A stretch of 64,000 nucleotides of DNA, taken from contig CP099421.1 of NCBI GenBank assembly GCA_024114885.1, positions 1,798,001 through 1,862,000 of the forward strand. Direction: 5' to 3'. The notes beneath the pieces are model-generated. The model was not told the DNA's origin. It worked only from the letters and a program-made list of their open reading frames with translations, and made no database searches. The DNA comes from Septoria linicola (Eukaryota; Ascomycota; Dothideomycetes; Mycosphaerellales; Mycosphaerellaceae). A program made the translations under genes and the position numbers. Position 1 is the first letter of the stretch, and every line of letters begins with the position of its first letter. Positions 11,611-22,293 of this stretch are shown piece after piece.

Positions 11611-12500
11611 GTTGCGGATCTTGGCAAGTATCGACGTCAAGGACAAGAGCTTGAGGTTGGGAATCTCCGTGCGGTTGATTTCGATTAACTGTTCGGGAAT
11701 TGTTAACGAGCGACTGTGGTTGGAATTATGATGTGAGATGGAGAAATGAGGAAGAGCAAGGAGAAGAGACAAACAAAGAAGTCCCCTTGTGCTGGACGAC
11801 GAGTCGCATATGAAACTAGAGGCCAATGCGAGTCTTGTGCACAAACGAGCCAGTGGCGTTGATTGACAGACCAGGCTAATGTCGTGACACTCTATCACGA
11901 TTCAAAAATAGGCGAAGAGACTTCTTCTGGATGTTTTCTAGATCCACAACGCAGAGACCCGCTGTTGATAGCAGGCATTGCAGCAGGATGAAATTTGCTG
12001 GCGCTTCTTGTGCCGCAGGCGGGATCTTGACGCTGTTCAATACGCTCCTCACTGAGAGCTCCTGAACGCGACAGGCTTCCAGTGGCCTTGAAGGCTGCGT
12101 GCGCTTCATGTCGCGTGGCCGTGTGACAGAAGTTGTTTGCTAGTCTGGTATGGAAGTGCCGCTCGCTTGCTTCAACGGTGCCGAAGTCGCGGCAGGCCTC
12201 CGCCGTAAATTGTTGCATACGACCGCCAGGAAGTGATGGATCTCAACTCCCAAGATGGTGTACAAAGAGCTTGTCCATGTGTCCATCCTCACGATCATGT
12301 CGGGATGATGAATATGGCATAACTTGCCAGAATTGAGATGCAGTTAAGATACGCTTTCTTGGCCAACGTGCCTCCCTTTCTTTCCCCATTTCTTCTCCTG
12401 ATCCCGAGGTCCGATGACGGCGTCGTAAACAGCTCACTGTGATGAACAAGCTAGATGGTACTAGTAGTGTGCACGATGATATAGAACAAGCACCTATGCA
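11611..12500. other. Intergenic, divergent promoters
   Basis: This 890-bp region lies between the surface-protein gene (leftward) and the epoxide hydrolase gene (rightward). ORFs here are short and unconvincing. It is likely two separate promoters and leader sequences. Confidence 0.5.
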
Positions 12501-13709
12501 ATGGTCAACGACGAGCAGACTCATATTGTGACCAGATTACAGGACATCATAGCACAAATGGGTAGCCTCGATCCACTGCCGCTGCCACAGGGAGTCAGCG
12601 AAGACTATGTTGACTGCACTTCTTCGTGTGGCCTCAATTGGCATGTTCTCAAAGCCGGTGACCCCAGCAAGCCTCTAGTGCTCTTTTGCCACGGATATCC
12701 AGAACTTGCCTTCTCATGGCGAAAGATTCTTCCTGTTGTGGCAGAAGCTGGTTACTTCTGCGTTGCTATGGATCAGCGCGGCTACGGCAGGACAACTGGC
12801 TGGGACAATAAGCCATACCATGAAGTCGACTTGACACAATATACCATGACCAACCTGGTCCGCGACCTCGTATGCCTAGTCTACCGTCTCGGCTACAAAG
12901 AGGTAGCATGCATAGTGGGGCATGACTTTGGTGCTGTATCGTCTGCAATGGCAGCTCTAATCCGACCAGATATATTCAAGGCCACGATACAAATGAGTCA
13001 CCCTCATCATGCTCCTCCGAGTCCTCAATTTGGCTATCAACCTAAGAAGCAGACCATTGACATTCAAGCCGAGCTTGCGAAACTTGATCCTCCGAGGAAG
13101 CATTACAAGTGGTACAACTCCACACCTGAAGCAGCTGGTCATTGGGACAATCCTCCACAAGGCCTGGAGAGGTATCTCCGCGGCTACTTCCACCTGAAGT
13201 CTGCAGACTGGGACAAGAATGAGCCCCATCCTCTCAAAGAGTGGAGCGCCAAGGAGATCGCTGTTATGCCAGAGTACTATGTAATGGCAAAAGATGACAC
13301 ATTTCCGCAGAGCATCGAGAAGAACATGAAAGGGGAGGACTACTCCAAGACAGAGTCATGGCTGTCGAAGGAGGACCTTCAGGTTTATGTCCAGGAATGG
13401 AGCAGAACAGGGTTTCAGGGCGCGCTGAGCTGGTATCGGGCACAAACTGCTTCAACCCCTCAATCGAAGAAAGACATGTTGCTTTACGCAGGCGCGAGAA
13501 TTGCGGTTCCTTGTGCATTCATAAGCGGAAAACAGGACTGGGGCAACCATCAGCAGCCCTCGGCCATGGAAAGTTATGAAGATGAGCGGTGCGTGAAGCC
13601 GGGTTGTTTTCGGGGCAGTACTCTCATCGACCATGCAGGACACTGGGTACAGCAAGAACAATATCAGCAGGTCACGGCAGAGGTCATTTCATTCCTGAAA
13701 ACGCTGTAG
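12501..13709 (+). CDS. Epoxide hydrolase (alpha/beta-hydrolase fold)
   Basis: One uninterrupted ORF encodes 402 residues. It has the oxyanion-hole motif HGYPE, the strand 'CVAMDQRGYGRT', and the nucleophile elbow GHDFG, whose Asp forms the ester intermediate in epoxide hydrolases and haloalkane dehalogenases. The acid residue probably lies in 'ISGKQDWGNH', and the catalytic His in 'STLIDHAGHWVQQEQ'. Cap-domain tyrosines (MPEYYVM and LSWYRAQ) are consistent with epoxide activation and favour epoxide hydrolase over dehalogenase. There is no signal peptide, so it is probably cytosolic. Length matches soluble fungal epoxide hydrolases. The substrate could be a xenobiotic or an endogenous epoxide; the neighbouring permease does not settle this. 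Confidence 0.92.
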   Translation: MVNDEQTHIVTRLQDIIAQMGSLDPLPLPQGVSEDYVDCTSSCGLNWHVLKAGDPSKPLVLFCHGYPELAFSWRKILPVVAEAGYFCVAMDQRGYGRTTGWDNKPYHEVDLTQYTMTNLVRDLVCLVYRLGYKEVACIVGHDFGAVSSAMAALIRPDIFKATIQMSHPHHAPPSPQFGYQPKKQTIDIQAELAKLDPPRKHYKWYNSTPEAAGHWDNPPQGLERYLRGYFHLKSADWDKNEPHPLKEWSAKEIAVMPEYYVMAKDDTFPQSIEKNMKGEDYSKTESWLSKEDLQVYVQEWSRTGFQGALSWYRAQTASTPQSKKDMLLYAGARIAVPCAFISGKQDWGNHQQPSAMESYEDERCVKPGCFRGSTLIDHAGHWVQQEQYQQVTAEVISFLKTL

Positions 13710-13747
13710 ATGTGTAATCATATTTCGTGCTACCAGTGCTGGAATAC

Positions 13748-15653
13748 TTATTCCCAGATGTGTCTTATCTTCTGCCAGCCTCGGAACTCTTTCCCAGGCC
13801 GTTCCTCCGCAATGCATTCTGCAAGCCCTGTGTGCAAGTCCACCTCTGCTGCTGGGTGTGCCCACGGATCTCTCCAGGTGTAGGCCCGATGCCCGAAGTA
13901 GATGACAAGGAAGAGAGGTATGCTGGGCGTTTGTCAGTGACGAGACTTTCTGTGCTTTAATGTTGCCACTTACCCAACGTATGCAGTCATGAAACCGCTA
14001 ACAGACCAAATCTCTGGGAAGAATACATTAAAGCCATTGATAAGGCACAAGAAGGTGAAGCCGACGATGGCGACGTAACTGCCCCATGGTTGGAAGTACG
14101 AATGGTAGGGCAGATCCGAGTAGGTTATGCCTTGTGCTTTGCACGCCTTGTTGAACTGGAGATAGACGATACCGCAGCAGATCCAGCTGATGAAGCCTGA
14201 GGTGTTTGTGAGGTTAACGAACCAGTTGAACACGACGGCGCTGTTGCTGCCGACATTCAGATATGCCAGACCGCAGAATAGAGACGAAGCGATCACGGCC
14301 GCGTACGGAACACCGTTCTTGGTGCACGCCTTGAATATCCGGGGCGCATTCCCACTCAAGGCTAATGAGTATAGGGATCGGCTCGATAGAAAGAGGAAGG
14401 AGTTGCCTGAGGACCAAGCGGAGAGGATGATTCCGCCATTGATGATGCTGTCCAACGCGGGAATCCCAGCATTCTTGATGGCAACGACGAAGGGTGACGA
14501 TCCAGCTCCAGCTCCTCCACTAGTGAGTCGAGCATCATCGGAAGGGCAAATGACACCTATGGCAAGGACGGAGCCAACGTAGAAGATGACAAGGCGCCAG
14601 ATATAGCGTCGAGCTGCCGTAGGGAGATTACGTCTTGGGCTTTCCATTTCACCTTACAATACCGTCAGTAAGATAGCCGCTATGTTGATGGGAACTTGCT
14701 CACCTCCAGTTGCGATCAGAAGCTCAGGAGCGAACGCGAATGGAAATGCAGACAAGACGAGCGTAGACAGGAGAGCGAGGAATCGGCCTGTATTGCCTCC
14801 GGCGAGGTACTCGTTGGTAGCCCCGGGATCCTGGTAAATCGTCAGCTTGTGCCATTGAGTGCGTATTCATCGCCAGGCCCCATACTTTCCAGTAGCGGAA
14901 GCCCAATCTGTCCTTGTCCGGTCCTCCGCCGAAGAACAAGACTACCGACATGAGAAGAAGACCTATCATCATGATGATCTTTGTACCGGCAAACCAGAAT
15001 TCGGTTTCGCCGTAGAACTTGACGGGCAGAGCGTTCAGTCCAACAATGACCACGATCATGATACTGATCCAGACTGCAATATGGATTGGCGCGTTCCAGT
15101 ATTCAATCACCAGTCCAGCAGCTGTGATCTCGTAAGGCACCAGAATCCCGAGAGAGTAGAAGTAGAGCCATCCCATTGCAAAACCCATACTTCGACTAAC
15201 ATATCGCCAACCAAACATGTTCATTGAACAGCCTTTGGTTGGGCACCAGGCCGCCAACTCTGCTACACCAGAAACGACGCACCATACTAGGAATGACATG
15301 CAAATGTAGGATCCGAGGATGAAGGCTGGCCCGCCTCTGGCGAGAGTCTGACCAGAACCGACGAAGAGACCTGTGCCACTGTAGCGCTGTGTAAGTGACG
15401 ACGTAACATGCATGCAACACAAGCTCGATACTTACATCGTGCCGCCGAGAGCGATCATTTGAGCATGACGGCTCTTCAACCCTCTGTGTGTAGAGTCATA
15501 CCGCTCGTCGTAGATCTCGCCCGCAAGAACTTCTGGATTCACAACGACCGAGCTTTTCCTGTGTTTCGAGTCATCGTAACTCTTGGTCGGTGTCAGTTCT
15601 GGCGATGCAGTTGCGTAAGCCGGCGGCCCTTTCTCGACCTTGTATGCCGCCAT
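13748..15653 (-). CDS. Amino-acid permease (APC superfamily, fungal YAT type)
   Basis: Five exons, 15653-15436, 15378-14886, 14830-14704, 14652-13974 and 13922-13748, join in phase across introns of 51-57 nt to give 563 residues. The start is the ATG of MAAYKVEKGPP; the longer frame begins with TTG and was not used. After an acidic cytosolic tail the first membrane segment reads 'ALGGTIGTGLFVGSGQTL', the conserved TM1 of amino-acid permeases. The 'GGEMESPRRNLP' loop and about twelve hydrophobic segments follow. It should import amino acids by proton symport at the plasma membrane. The specificity cannot be read from sequence alone. Confidence 0.93.
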
Positions 15654-16676
15654 TGAATTTGCTAGCCTTGCGCAGGACAAGCAGTGAATCGACGAAGACA
15701 ATACCAGTCTTAAGTCTATGGAACGATGATGTGCTTGTGTACTTATCTTGCCAGATGCTCGCTAAGGATGAGACTTAGCTATCAGATTATGCTGCTTCTG
15801 TGATCTCAGCCCGAAGCTAGCTACCTGGTCTGTGTCTCGCGCGACATGCTGGGATGCTCGACCGCCGCGTAGACATACCAGGTCCAGCAGTGTTGTAGAG
15901 CTGAGATGGGGTCGTCCAGGTTACTGGTTGGATGGAGCTTGACATGCCTTATCACAGCCAAGGCTCTAACTAGTGTATGGTAGGGGTTATAGCAACTCCA
16001 AAATGCGTCTAGACTTCATGACAGGCGATATGACAAGCCTTCGAGGTCATTCGTTAGATACTGATGCGAACGCGGTCGTGATACGGAAGACATCAACGTT
16101 GGTCGATGGTGCTTGGGTCGAGGTCGGGAGTTGAAGCAGGGTGATCCGAGATCAGCCTTGGCATCCACTCCAGCCGCCGTCGCCTCGGTCCATGCTCCTC
16201 GATGTTTGGCGCTGCACGCACATCTTCGGCCTAGATCTGAACATCACGGCGCGAGCAATTGCAACGACTGTGCGAGTGCAACGTCGCTAATTGTCAGCAT
16301 GAAAGCTGCACCATCGATAAATGCCAAGGCACCTGTACATAGAGCCACAGATAAGAAGGCCGAAGTTGACCCATCAAGACGAGGACATACCCAAACGACA
16401 ATATATGCTCACTGTACCATCAGTCAAAGACCTGCACTCTTCAGGGTAGTTTCAATGGGCGTACGGATACGGTCCAAAGCAGCAAAGATGAGCTAGAGTT
16501 CCATTTCAAGCGCTTATTAGCTCATAGCGGCCAGTGGGCTGCTCACAGAGGCGGGGGTCGACAGCTGCTCGCCAGGTACAAGAAGAGCTTCGAGCCATGA
16601 TGTCGCGAACTATATCTTTATAATTACTATCTATACACTTACGATCTGATACCTGCAGTCACCGAAATCAGCAAAA
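15654..16676. other. Intergenic, divergent promoters
   Basis: About 1.0 kb lies between the divergently transcribed permease and isochorismatase-like genes. A 127-codon ORF at 16113-16496 has no recognisable domain. I read the region as regulatory sequence plus leaders. Confidence 0.5.
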
Positions 16677-17306
16677 ATGGCCAAATCTGCGAGAGAGATG
16701 ATGGGCGCTCCCCCATCTACAGCATCACCAAGCGATTCTACCCTGATCATTATCGATGCGCAGAACGAGTACGCCGAGGGTGCTTTGAAGGTCACAGATG
16801 CACCAGGCACACGCAAGGTCATCGCAAGCTTGCTCGAGAAGTACAGAGCTGCTGGAGGCCAGGTCGTACACGTCGTGCATAACGTCCCTGACGGAGCTCC
16901 TATATTCACGCCGAACACCAAGCTTGCCGCGGAATTCGAAGAGTTGACTCCAAAAGATGGCGAGAAGGTCATTGAAAAAATTCACCCCAGCTCGTTTGCG
17001 GACACCACGCTTCACGACTACTTGAGAGGCACCGGAGGCAAGAAGCTGGTCCTTACAGGATACATGGTAAGTGACATTCGTTACTTGGATAGTGCCAGTT
17101 CTGGAGCTGACATATTGTAGGCACACGTTTGCGTTTCGACCACTGCCCGCGACGCTGCTCGTCTCGGCTACGATGTCCTCATTGCAGAAGATGCTGTTGG
17201 AGACAGAGATATTCCCGGCGCGTCAGGAGCTGATGTGACGAAGATGGTCATGCATGAGTTGGCTGATTTCTTCGCAACCATTGTGCAGAGCAAGGACATC
17301 AAGTAG
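16677..17306 (+). CDS. Isochorismatase-family cysteine hydrolase
   Basis: Exons 16677-17066 and 17121-17306 are joined by a 54-nt intron and give 191 residues. The catalytic triad of the family is present: Asp27 in 'LIIIDAQNEY', Lys101 in 'VIEKIHPSSF', and Cys134 in 'AHVCVSTTARDA', which sits four codons into exon 2. The core is the expected alpha/beta fold, and there is no signal peptide. Members hydrolyse isochorismate, nicotinamide or other amides; many fungal copies of this size have no known substrate, and secreted plant-pathogen homologues exist. This copy is probably intracellular. It lies 202 bp upstream of the tautomerase on the same strand. Confidence 0.92.
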
Positions 17307-17508
17307 GCGGATAGCAGCTTGTATTGATCTATGCGTCTAGAGACACCTCAATTTACTGCACAATTGAACTTTAGACTTCAGTCCTCAGCTAAGATGACTT
17401 CATTATGTGCCGTGTAGGCTGTTGATGTTCTATATACTTGGCTCATGCTCTCTTGCTCGCAGGCTTTCCACGACACAGGTTTCTTAATGAACGACAACGA
17501 CAATCAAG

Positions 17509-17949
17509 ATGCCTTACTTCCAGATACATATGTTCAAAGGCGTCCGCAGCAAGGACGAGATTCGAAAGCTTGCAGATGTGGTTCAGCAGTGCTCCCTAGA
17601 ACATTTCAATGCACCGCCAAAAGATCGTTACCAGGTATAGCCGCCTCGCTTGGCCTTTGGATACTGTCTAAACTCTTTCCAGATCATCACACAGCATGAA
17701 GAAGGCGAACTCATCTGCGAAGACACGAATCTAGGCTTGAAGCGCACAGAAAAGTTGGTGTTCATCCAAATCTTCCAGCAGGGAAGAGACGCAGAGACCA
17801 AGCAGGCACTGTATGCCGCATTGGCGGACAAGCTGAAGTCAGAGTGCGGGCTAGATGGCAATGATCTGATCATTACTGTCAGTCGGAATGAGAAGGAGGA
17901 TTGGAGCTTCGGAAATGGAAAGGCACAGTTCTTGACCGGCGATCTGTGA
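17509..17949 (+). CDS. Tautomerase-superfamily enzyme (catalytic Pro1)
   Basis: Exons 17509-17634 and 17683-17949 are joined across a 48-nt intron (donor GTATAG, acceptor TTCCAG) and give 130 residues. The protein starts Met-Pro-Tyr-Phe; removal of the initiator Met exposes Pro1, the catalytic base of 4-oxalocrotonate tautomerase-like enzymes. The second half contains 'KLVFIQIFQQGRDAETKQALYAALADKL', typical of fused-subunit tautomerases of about 130-150 residues (cis-CaaD or MSAD-like in architecture). The C-terminus 'NEKEDWSFGNGKAQFLTGDL' is also typical of fungal homologues. The actual reaction, keto-enol isomerisation or hydration/dehalogenation, cannot be inferred. Confidence 0.9.
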
Positions 17950-18077
17950 TAGATTGTGTGACTAAGTTCAAGGCACAGTAGACTGCAGACGCAATCATGC
18001 TTTGGCATTGTGTTGACATTTCACGACGGGTCGTGCAAAGTACAGCGCGTGTGAAGTGCTAAATGACACGGATCACT

Positions 18078-19070
18078 TCACTTCTCAGTCTGACCAAGGT
18101 GGCCTGCAACTCTTGCAGTCTCGCCGATGGCTTTGGATATCGTGCCTCGTATCGCACCTTCTTCCAGAACCTGCAGTCCAGCGATCGTGCCACCGCCGGG
18201 CGTGCAGACTTTCTCTCGAAGCAGCGCTGGGTGCTCACCTTTCTGCAACAAGCCGGAAGTGCCTTTCATGACCTGCGCAGCCATGGTATAAGCTTCCTCC
18301 CAAGGAAGTCCCATCCTTATCGCACCAGCAGCGAGAGATTCTACGAATAATGCGCAGAATGCGGGACCTGCACCGCACAATGCGGTGCCTGCATCCATTT
18401 TCGATTCCGGAAGGTGCACAATTTTGCCGATTCTGGTGAAGATCCAGTCCACCAATTCTGTAGTCTCTTCTGGAAGCAGAGGGCTCTGGCTAGCTATCAC
18501 GGTCATAGACTCTCGAACAGCTGCAGCAGTGTTTGGCATAGCACGTACAATCGTGCACTGACAATCATGTCTGGCCAAGATGTCGTGCAGACGCTGCTGC
18601 GACACTCCAGCAAGGATGCTTATGAGAAGCTTACCTGCTAATGCTTTGTTCATACCCTCTGCTTGGAAGAGATCCTCTATCCCGTGTGGCTCACAAGCGA
18701 GCAGTATGACATCGGCATCTTGTATAGCGGTCAAGTTGTCGTTCTCGAAAACTTGCAGATTCGCATTGTACTTGTCCAGTTCGCTGTGCACTCGAGACGC
18801 GCCCCTTGCGCTCTTGACACACGCATTGAATCTCGTGGGCAGACGCAGAGGCATCTTCTCACTCACATTGGTGCCAATAGACTCGGTAGCCTGTAGAGAG
18901 TCCAATATACCGCCTAGAACTGCAGTTCCCATTGTTCCACAGCCGAGAACTGCCAGTGTGAGTCCATCATCTTTCGGCCTCAATTCTGGCTTCCCGCGGA
19001 CAAACGACCTGTGCGCCGTGTCTTGAGTTGCTATAGCCGCCTTCAGTATCCAGTCCAGATCGCCTGCCAT
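18078..19070 (-). CDS. PRO3: Pyrroline-5-carboxylate reductase
   Basis: A single-exon ORF encodes 330 residues. The N-terminal Rossmann fold has 'LAVLGCGTMGTAVLGGI', the NAD(P)H-binding GxGxMG loop. The middle contains 'LLACEPHGIEDLF', 'ISILAGVSQQRLH' and 'IVRAMPNTAAAV'. The C-terminal dimerisation domain has the family signature 'VCTPGGGTIAGLQVLEEG'. The enzyme performs the last step of proline synthesis, reducing pyrroline-5-carboxylate to proline in the cytosol. A 30-residue N-terminal extension and a roughly 20-residue loop after 'LDSLQATES' make it slightly longer than the bacterial enzyme, as in other fungi. It is transcribed divergently from the Zn2Cys6-like regulator at 19193, only 122 bp away. 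Confidence 0.95.
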   Translation of the reverse strand: MAGDLDWILKAAIATQDTAHRSFVRGKPELRPKDDGLTLAVLGCGTMGTAVLGGILDSLQATESIGTNVSEKMPLRLPTRFNACVKSARGASRVHSELDKYNANLQVFENDNLTAIQDADVILLACEPHGIEDLFQAEGMNKALAGKLLISILAGVSQQRLHDILARHDCQCTIVRAMPNTAAAVRESMTVIASQSPLLPEETTELVDWIFTRIGKIVHLPESKMDAGTALCGAGPAFCALFVESLAAGAIRMGLPWEEAYTMAAQVMKGTSGLLQKGEHPALLREKVCTPGGGTIAGLQVLEEGAIRGTISKAIGETARVAGHLGQTEK

Positions 19071-19192
19071 GATGGTGCTACTGAGAAGACATGGAAACGA
19101 CAGGTTCTGTTGCGGAGCTCAAAAGCCAATGCATCGGACTTCCACTTTCGTGCCTCCGCTCGAGATTGCTCCGTGGCAGCAACACCAGCTCC
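19071..19192. promoter_or_regulatory. Divergent promoter, 122 bp
   Basis: The ATG of the pyrroline-5-carboxylate reductase gene (19070, minus) and the chosen ATG of the regulator (19193, plus) are separated by only 122 bp, so the two genes must share promoter sequence. If the regulator starts at the upstream in-frame ATG (19091), only 20 bp remain. No binding motif was identified. Confidence 0.5.
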
Positions 19193-21171
19193 ATGTCCCA
19201 ACCGCCTCCATACTCGACCTTCCGATTCGTGGCGGCGAGACCACAGTCGCCAGGCGATGGCAGAAAGCGTATAGCCTCCCGAGCGTGTGATGACTGTAGA
19301 CGTAAAAAGAAGCGGTACCAGCTACAAATTTGTCCTCGACTTCGTTGCGATAGGCTGATGTTTGTACAAGGTGTGCTCATGAGATAGGAAGCGAAGCACG
19401 GTCTTCTACGCAAGAGCTCCAGCCACAAGTGGCATCCGAGAGCCCTGCTGCTGGACAGCATGAACGTGCGGTCTCGTTGCCTGGCGGAGTCCTCCATCGG
19501 ACAACCCTTCAGTCCACCACGGCCGCTGCCTCAATTGATTCTCCTTACCGGCCACACGTTCATCCAGTCACTGAACATGCTGCTCGTTTCATCGGCGATC
19601 TCAACCCTGAGGCCGAACTTCTATCTACTGCAAGCCCTGGTCAGCCTAGGAAGAGTGGCATAGGAGTGTGGCACGATGAGGAAGCTCGAAGGCCATCGGC
19701 TTCCGATGCAGATCTCTTCTCTCCTGCTAGCCTTTTCCACGAACTCTCTGCATCTGCTCAGGGTATTTTGCTGCCAGTTCTCCTGGAAAATACACTGAGT
19801 GTGCTTCCGCCGACGCACCACATGGCTCATCTCGAGGCATTCTACCTCGGGAATGTCCACCCAATGCTACCAGGAATCGATCTTCAGACTTATGAACAAA
19901 GCTCAGAAGGCTCGACACGGATCTTCCAGCAACAAATGATCTGTTTACTACTAAGCCCTGTTCACGAAGTTCGAGAGCATCTCGTGCTTGGCAACAGCGA
20001 TCAGAATCTTAATCCAACAGACTTCTCAAGCAGAGTACTAGCTGCTATGAGGTTGACGATTGAGATGGGCCTGATATCGAACAGATCTGTCATTATCCGC
20101 GGGCTGGCAATAATGTCCATTGCTTCAACCGGTCGGCACAATCATGAGTTCAGCTCACAATTCTTCGCTCGTGCCGTACATCTTAGCTTCACTATGGGTC
20201 TCCACCTACCAAGAGATAGCAAAATAGATGAGCGGTCAGAGTCTCTGTTCTGTCTGCTTTGGTCATTGGACCGGCTGCATGCTGCCATTCACGGACGACC
20301 AGTGCTGATGCACGCAACCGATCTGGGAAAATCTGCTGCTGTATGCTCACAGAACCAGGCTCCTGGCTTCAAGACCCTCGTGTACGTGGCAGTGCTACTC
20401 GACCGGGTGATTGGACTTTACCGGCCAGACGCTTACGCTGTTGAGATACCCGATGTCGAATTTCCTACATTCGATGAGATTCTTGCAGAATGTGGTGCCA
20501 CTCAGCTACCTTCGCACATCTTAGCAAGCTTGGAGCTCTTCTATCACGCGACAGCCATCCTTTCGTGCAGAGGTAAATCGACCGAAGACTCTACTGCACA
20601 GACTATGCGCAACACTCGCCAAGCGTCCTCTGCGATGCAGGTCATAGCTGTGATGGAGGATCACCGCGCGACTGGCTTGGTGCCATTGCCGTTTGTGCCA
20701 TATGCCATATCATTAGCATGTGCGGCAGCGTGTCGCGAACTCAGATTATCTCGAGTAGTCACTCAACAACATCGCGCAGCGCGGCGCCTGCAACAATGCT
20801 GCCAACATCTACGCCGCTTCGGCGATGCTTACTGGTCCGCCACGATCATGGTAAGTTGAGATAGCAGTCCAGGCAACGTTGATATAATCGTCGGCTCAAG
20901 GGTCGACTCAAATCTGCATGCTAACCTCGTTCAGGCAGAAATGGCAACGAAGATACTTAGAGACCTGGAGGCTACCTCTTCGAGCGCTCCTATCACGACT
21001 CAAGCTAACCAGGAAGAGGCTGGCGATACGACACGAGCACCCGGCAACGATACTCTGTTCGATATGGTCAACCCGCAGTGGGATCTAGGTGATATGGACA
21101 TGGAAGGACTCCTTGACCCTAGCATACCAACGCTGTTCCAGGATATCGATTTCGCATACCTGCACGAATGA
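19193..21171 (+). CDS. Fungal-specific transcription factor with an atypical Zn2Cys6-like N-terminus
   Basis: Exons 19193-19314, 19371-20850 and 20935-21171 join in phase and give 612 residues. Exon 1 encodes a basic region, 'RKRIASRACDDCRRKKKR', and splicing places a third Cys right after it (KKRCAHEIG). No CxxC-x6-C second half follows, so only three of the six zinc-cluster cysteines are visible. The middle, beginning 'RFIGDLNPEAELL' and continuing through 'FYLGNVHPMLPGIDL', is the fungal-specific regulatory domain; 'LFCLLWSLDRLHAAIHGRPVLM' is a hallmark stretch. The C-terminus is acidic with an aromatic pattern (NPQWDLGDMDMEGLL, TLFQDIDFAYLHE) suggestive of an activation domain. The start at 19193 was preferred because it keeps a larger promoter. 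Confidence 0.82.
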
Positions 21172-21395
21172 CAGGATACAAAGTGATTCCTGTAGCGTCG
21201 GGGGCATAGACGTACTGGTATTGAGGTGTGGAGTCCAGAACCAGCGTAGCAAGCCGCATTCAAAACGCTTCGACGAAACCAAACTGCTCGGCCGACCTCA
21301 AGGCTACCTTACACACCACGTCTGAAGTTGGACTCCTCGAGAACCACGAACTGGTTCTTATGCTCCGAGAACAAGGATGGTGTTCATGTTCCTTC

Positions 21396-22007
21396 CTACT
21401 CCATCCTCAGCGCCTCCCACTTGTCACCCTTGCCACATCGTTTTTGCTTGGACTTGAACGGATATGTCCTCCCAAGTCCTCCTTTTATCAGGAGTCTCTC
21501 CAAATCGACCATGTCCAGCCACACCGCCCCGAAAAGATCGAAATCTCTCTGTCGACCTGCAAGGCTCACCTGTACAGCCTCAAGATACACGTTCATGCCA
21601 ATGTGCTTGCCAAAGAACAGCGCCACTTTTGGTCATTGTTCCTCATGCACAAGATCGATTACGTGATCGGTAATTTGAAAGCAACGCAGCATGCTGAGCT
21701 TCTTTGGGCTTAGAGAGTTTGCGACGTCGTAGAGCTGAGAGCACGAGTTTCTGAGGGCATTCCTTCCGTAAAATATTGGAGAGGCCTCGGCTTGGATCTG
21801 GAGCGAAGCTCGAAGGAGAGACGGTTCTTCATGATGGTCATATTGGTAACTGCTGCCAGATCCGCTTGGTGTGTTGGAGGGCGTTACAAGCAGACCGTTG
21901 CGCGGGAGACCATACTCGTAGGTCTTGTTGCGCAATTCTGGCGAAAGGTCGAGAAACCCGGTTCTGCGCTGCTCGTTGCTCGGAGCTGCGTCGCGACTAG
22001 TGTCCAT
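21396..22007 (-). pseudogene. 2EXR-type small protein gene with in-frame TGA
   Basis: The frame opens at ATG 22007 (alternative start 22067) with 'RRTGFLDLSPELRNKTYEYGLP', the N-terminal motif of fungal 2EXR/F-box-like proteins. It runs to 'HVIDLVHEEQ' and meets TGA at 21633-21635. The same frame continues without shift as 'PKVALFFGKHIGMNVYLE' and 'RQRDFDLFGAVWLDMVDLERL', which reads like the natural continuation, to a TAG at 21396. A Trp codon (TGG) is a plausible ancestral state of the TGA. Either the gene is recently inactivated, there is a sequencing error, or readthrough occurs. No function is known for this family. Confidence 0.65.
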
Positions 22008-22293
22008 TGTGGTCGTCACCGGTCTGCGACTTAATACGTGCCTGCTGTTAGATTCCTTGCGTGGCATCGTTGTAAGAGGTCGAGCGCAGGTTGGCGAGAT
22101 GATTCTGATCGTGCCTACAAGAAGCATTAGAATTTGCTCTTGCCCTCACCTTCACCTTCACCTTCACTCGCTCGCGAGCTACTTGCATAACTAGCTGCAT
22201 TAGCTCGGTCGGCCGGGTAATCGAGCCGGCAGTGATTCTCCGCCAACAACAGAGCGTTTCGACTCTGAGCGCGTCTCAAGTTCACAACACAAC

